64,000 bases of DNA from assembly GCA_015183035.1 (NCBI GenBank), contig JACZZP010000014.1, forward strand, positions 1,364,001-1,428,000, in the 5' to 3' direction. The stretch comes from Meloidogyne chitwoodi (taxonomy: Eukaryota > Nematoda > Chromadorea > Rhabditida > Meloidogynidae). The notes beneath the pieces are model-generated. The model saw only the letters and a list, made by a program, of their open reading frames with translations. It made no database searches and had not been told where the DNA came from. Shown piece by piece: positions 60,601-64,000 of the stretch. Positions within the stretch are counted from its first letter, which is position 1. Each line of letters opens with the position of its first letter. The translations under genes and the position numbers were made by a program.

Positions 60601-63600
60601 ATAAATATTTTTTATTGCCCAAAAGTACCAATTTAATTTAATTAAATTTTATAGAGAATTACCAATGCAATCATCACACATTTTATTATCAAATTTAAAT
60701 ATTTCAGTACTGAAAAAGTCAGAATTTTTTGGAATGGGAAGACTTATTGAATTACATATTAATTCATCAAATATTCAAATAATTGAACCTTCTGCTTTTA
60801 ATACAATTAATAATTTAAAGGTAAAGGGAAAATAATGGGGGACTTGTTTAATCAATTTAATTTAATAATTATTTATAAATTAATTTATTTATTTTTCTTC
60901 ATTGTTCTCTTTAATATTTTTTCTTTTTTTTTATTACATTTTTTCTCGACTTATTTTTGCACGCTTTACTGACAAATTTTTACTTGTCCCAGGCTTATTT
61001 GCAATATCTTTTTCTTTAATATTAAGTTGATTTTGATAATCAAATGCTAATAATCCTTGACCATCAAATTCATTATTATTTCCATTATTTTCATCTTCTT
61101 GTCCTCCAATTGGAGATAATTGTCCAATAAATATACTTTTAATTAGTTAATTAATTAAATTTATTTTTATTTTCTCTTACTCAGCAATTCGTCCAGCCTC
61201 TCTAAGTCCTGATAGAAATGCCCCATGCACTGAAGATGAATATTGTCTATTAGTATGTTCCCCAGCAAAGAAAACTCTTGAAAATTGTTTTTTATCATCT
61301 AGATATAAAGGCTCTGCTAATTTATCATAATCTTCTGCTAAAATTATTTTTTTTTTAAATATTAATTTATTTTTTAAATCTTACGTAATGAACCATTTTT
61401 CATGTAACTATAACACCCACAAGCAAAAGGGTCTAAATGCCATTTAGTCAATGCATAACTTTTTGGCTAAAAAAGAAAAATAAAAAATAATTTGTTAGGT
61501 AACAATTGCTCTTAGCATTACTTTCTTTTGTTCCTTATCCCTTATGTTATCTTCCCCTTATAATAAATTACCTCTTCTGGACAATTATTCCCAAAAATTT
61601 TATTTAATATATCCATTGCTTTTTGAATAATTATTTTTTCTTCTAATTTTCCTGTTATAGAAGCTGCTTCCCCTGCAAACAAACCAATCAAAATAGGTAA
61701 ATCTCCATTTGAATGAAAAAGAAAAAGTTCGCCACGAGAGCCACTAATTAAGAAAATTATATTTATTTTCTCTTTATTTAATTTTAAGTTTATACGTTGT
61801 ATCATTTAAATGACCAAAAGAAGATTTTGTAATATCCCAAAATGGTTTTTCAAAAAAAAGTGTCAACTTTTGAAAAATTAAAAAATATATTTATTTTTTA
61901 ATTAACCTTATTAAGTGACCCAAATCCTAATCTAGCAATTGCTTCAGTTTTCCAATTTGGTAATTGTGGCTCAAATCTAATAGCACTTAAATCTGACATT
62001 GTGTCATCTGTTATAAGTGTTTTTTTGAGTACACCCAATGGAACTGTACAAAGAACAGCATCAGCCTTTAAAAATAAAAAGATCATTTTTATGAGGACAA
62101 AATAAAGGGAGTGTCTTAAGAAAAGTGTATCTTATAGGTTTTTTTCCATGCTAATCATTGACAAAAAATTTCTTAAATTTTTTTTATTAAGATAAAGAAT
62201 TTATTTACCTATCTTATTGTCTTAATAATTTACCTTAATTGTGTTTAAAATCATTTGACCTTCAACAGTACTATTATTTGAATTTGAAATTTCAGATTTA
62301 GCTAAATAACTCACAATAACACCTTTAAAAAATAAATAAATAATTTTTAAATTATTCAAAGAAAAAACCTTCTTCATTGTATTTTATATTTTTTACAATA
62401 CAATTGAGTCGAACATCTAAATCATTGCCTAATTGTTCAATTATAGAGCCTAGACCTTCTTTTACTAAAAATAAAATTAATTAATTTTAAATTTATTTTT
62501 TAAAAATATTTATTTATTTTATTTTCAGTCTCTCCATCTTTCCGGAAATAATTTAGAAAAAATAAATGGAGATGAATTCACTTCAATACCAAACCTTCAA
62601 TTATTAAACTTGGCAAATAACAATATAATTAAAATAAATAAATCATTAGAAAATATAACACCTAATTTAGAAGAAATAAATTTACAAAATAATAAAATTG
62701 AAGAATTACCAATTTTTATTATAAAAAATAGCAAAAATTTAAAAAATATTTATTTGGCAGGAAATTTATTTAGATGTGATTGTTCTTCTAATGGACGGTT
62801 TATAACTCAATTATGGATATCTCAAAACAAAGAAAAAGTTAGAGATGCAGATAATATTCAATGTGTAGAAAATGTTACAAAAGCAAAAGAATTGAATGAC
62901 ACAACAATATTTTCTAATTATTTTCCAAATATTAATGATGATTTATTTTCAATGTCAATGATGGAATTTCTTAGACAAGAAAATAGGTAATAAATAGGGC
63001 TTAACAAAACATGCACGAACAAATTATTAACTAACCATAACTGATCACTGTCTCTCCGAAGGTTAACTTAATCTCTCGTTTGTAAGAGATAGAGAAAAGT
63101 AGTGGTCAGTAGAGAAAATATTTAAGATTCCTTTTGTTAATTCCTTTTTTATACAATTTTCTCTACTGACCACTACTTTTCTACGTCTCTTACAAACGAG
63201 AGATTAAGTTAACCTTCGGAGAGACAGTGATCAGTTATGGTTAGTTAATAATTTGTTCGTGCATGTTTTGTTAAGCCCTAGTAATAAATTAAAATATTTT
63301 TAAAAATATATTTTAGAACAATATGTATTGAACAATCCAAAGGAATATTATTTGGAATTTATGGAATTTATGATATTTTTCTTATTTTATTATTTTCAAT
63401 ACTTTTATTATTTATTATTATATTTATTATATTTACTATTATTGCTAAACCAAAATCATTTAATGATGTACAAAAATTAAATAATCATTTAGAAGATAAT
63501 TGTCTTAAAAATAATCAAAGCTCAGATTCTTCTTCAGATAATATGACATTAATTGACAGAAGAAAATTATTACAAATAAGTCCAAGGTAAGAAAAGGAAG

Positions 63601-64000
63601 AAGACCTTAAATTTATTTATTCTTTAGTATTCCTTCAATTAGCCATGATGAGAGAAATAAACTTTTAAATAATGATGAAAGTTGTTCATTTTCTTCCTTA
63701 GAAAGTCCAAAAATGGACTGTGACATTTTTATTTGTTATTCAAAGAGTGAAGAAAGGACAATTAGAAATTTATGCATGTAAGAAAAGAAAAAGAAAATTT
63801 AAAAAAATAATAATAATTTTAAATTAATTTTAGAGAATTAAGAGGATATGGATATAAAATTTGCCTTTTACAAAAATGTAAATATTACACTTGTGATTTA
63901 AGCAATATTAGTGATCCATTAAATAATTTAATAAAAGCAAGTAGACTATTAATTTTATATTTATCTCAAAATTTTCTTAATGAATATTCGAACAGTTCTC
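54696..64000 (+). CDS. tol-1: Toll-like receptor, 3' end beyond window
   Basis: Single-pass receptor of the Toll family. ATG 54696 opens an Asn/Lys-rich leader, then the hydrophobic [18 protein letters not shown] (signal sequence), the N-cap YQCPNGCHCVPDN, and more than 15 leucine-rich repeats spread over many exons (e.g. [88 protein letters not shown]). A Cys-rich C-cap/N-cap pair follows ([34 protein letters not shown]), as in Drosophila and nematode Toll. More repeats, LFRCDCSSN, then the helix [20 protein letters not shown] and a TIR domain starting [15 protein letters not shown], with [17 protein letters not shown] at the window edge. Box 2 ([14 protein letters not shown]) lacks the usual R-D-x-x-P-G. 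Large introns contain MITEs, a tRNA and an antisense amine-oxidase fragment. Confidence 0.9.
55050..56590 (+). other. 1.54-kb first large intron of tol-1
   Basis: AT-rich intron between the N-cap exon ending CPNG (donor GTTTGT) and the exon starting CHCVPDN. No nested gene, tRNA or clear transposon ends seen. Confidence 0.5.
57647..57822. mobile_element. 176-bp MITE with 9-bp TSD in a tol-1 intron
   Basis: ATTTAATTT flanks both ends (57638-57646 and 57823-57831). The arms are inverted copies of about 50 bp containing CCCTGAATATCTAATTAGCC and CAATTGGTC; both ends start GGG. There is no ORF. The 9-bp duplication suggests a Mutator-like origin, as for the MITE at 19451-19824. Confidence 0.8.
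59103..59174 (-). tRNA. tRNA-Lys (anticodon UUU), antisense in a tol-1 intron
   Basis: The reverse strand folds as a 72-nt tRNA: acceptor GCCTCGT/ACGGGGC (7 bp, one G-T), D arm with TAGCTCAATGGTAGAGC, anticodon stem-loop TCAGA-CTTTTAA-TCTGA (anticodon TTT), short variable loop, and T arm GCGGG-ATCGAGA-CCCGT. No intron. A run of six T's about 12 nt downstream (forward A's at 59086-59091) is a likely Pol III terminator. The T loop begins ATCGA instead of TTCGA, so position 54 is A, which is unusual for cytoplasmic tRNA and weakens the B box slightly. Confidence 0.88.
60934..62466 (-). pseudogene. LSD1-like (KDM1) flavin amine oxidase, C-terminal half only, nested in tol-1 intron
   Basis: Minus-strand exons inside one tol-1 intron. 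They read [53 protein letters not shown] (with the flavin-contacting Lys), [70 protein letters not shown], the FAD signature [20 protein letters not shown] / [12 protein letters not shown], and a Lys-rich tail ending REKM at 60934-60936. This matches human LSD1 from roughly residue 560 to its C-terminus in order. The SWIRM domain, the N-terminal FAD-binding half and the tower are not present: a sense-strand tol-1 exon begins at 62529, only about 60 bp upstream. The frames are open, so it is either a recent partial duplicate or the 3' part of a gene whose other exons lie outside the window. Confidence 0.8.
62997..63278. mobile_element. 282-bp near-perfect foldback MITE with TA target duplication in a tol-1 intron
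   Basis: Arms of about 120 bp, both beginning GGGCTTAACAAAACATGCAC, are inverted and nearly identical, with about 38 bp of loop (TTAAGATTCCTTTTGTTAAT). TA borders both sides (62995-62996, 63279-63280), as for Tc1/mariner-type insertions. It starts only 10 nt after the splice donor of the preceding tol-1 exon (GT 62987-62988). No coding capacity. Confidence 0.85.

Overview
The window looks like nuclear DNA of a plant-parasitic-type (tylenchid, probably root-knot) nematode. The evidence is extreme A+T richness outside exons, many 40-70 bp GT-AG introns with short TTTTAG/TTTAAG acceptors, AT-rich codon use, long Asn/Gln tracts, and a gene set whose closest recognisable relatives are Caenorhabditis-type genes (sos-1, enol-1, apc-2, a ttx-3-like LIM-homeobox gene, an OTX-class homeobox gene, tol-1). 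The genus is an inference from composition; no species can be assigned by eye.

Layout. 1-1415 (-): 5' exons of a Son-of-sevenless gene, running off the left edge at the start of the DH domain. 3101-4800 (-): OTX-class homeobox gene. 4801-11957: about 7 kb of low-complexity AT-rich DNA. 11958-18052 (-): three tightly spaced co-oriented genes, enolase, a probable Mediator MED29 and a ZFR-type zinc-finger/DZF protein, possibly an operon; a small membrane-protein gene lies just upstream. 18970-22540: a nest of DNA transposons (an outer terminal-array element holding a MITE and a complete FLYWCH/MULE element with 10-bp target duplications). 22601-24508 (+): an APC2 cullin gene that begins abruptly next to the nest and lacks its usual N-terminal half. 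24660-25247 (+): RAB5IF/OPTI homologue, convergent with thiamine pyrophosphokinase (25509-27183, -), which carries a Merlin-type element in an intron. 27919-34867 (+): four-helix membrane protein with two possible first exons. 35537-39154 (-): LHX2/9 (ttx-3-like) LIM-homeobox gene with a 12-nt microexon. 41501-45764: a 2 x 2120 bp inverted duplication around a 24-bp spacer, each arm carrying the same intact SH2-tyrosine-kinase gene, in strikingly GC-rich sequence. 45765-54695: AT-rich gene desert. 54696-64000 (+): a Toll-like receptor (tol-1) that leaves the window inside its TIR domain. Its introns hold two MITEs, an antisense tRNA-Lys gene and an antisense LSD1-like amine-oxidase gene fragment.

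Functional picture: mostly conserved housekeeping and developmental genes (Ras signalling, two neuronal homeobox regulators, glycolysis, Mediator, APC/C, thiamine use, Toll signalling), interrupted by recently active DNA transposons and one remarkable palindromic kinase pair. I found no complete novel multi-gene system. The strongest candidates for something undescribed are the kinase palindrome with its mirrored TATA boxes, the layered transposon nest with modular terminal arrays beside a truncated APC2, and the in-frame stop/alternative splice at a conserved site in enolase.
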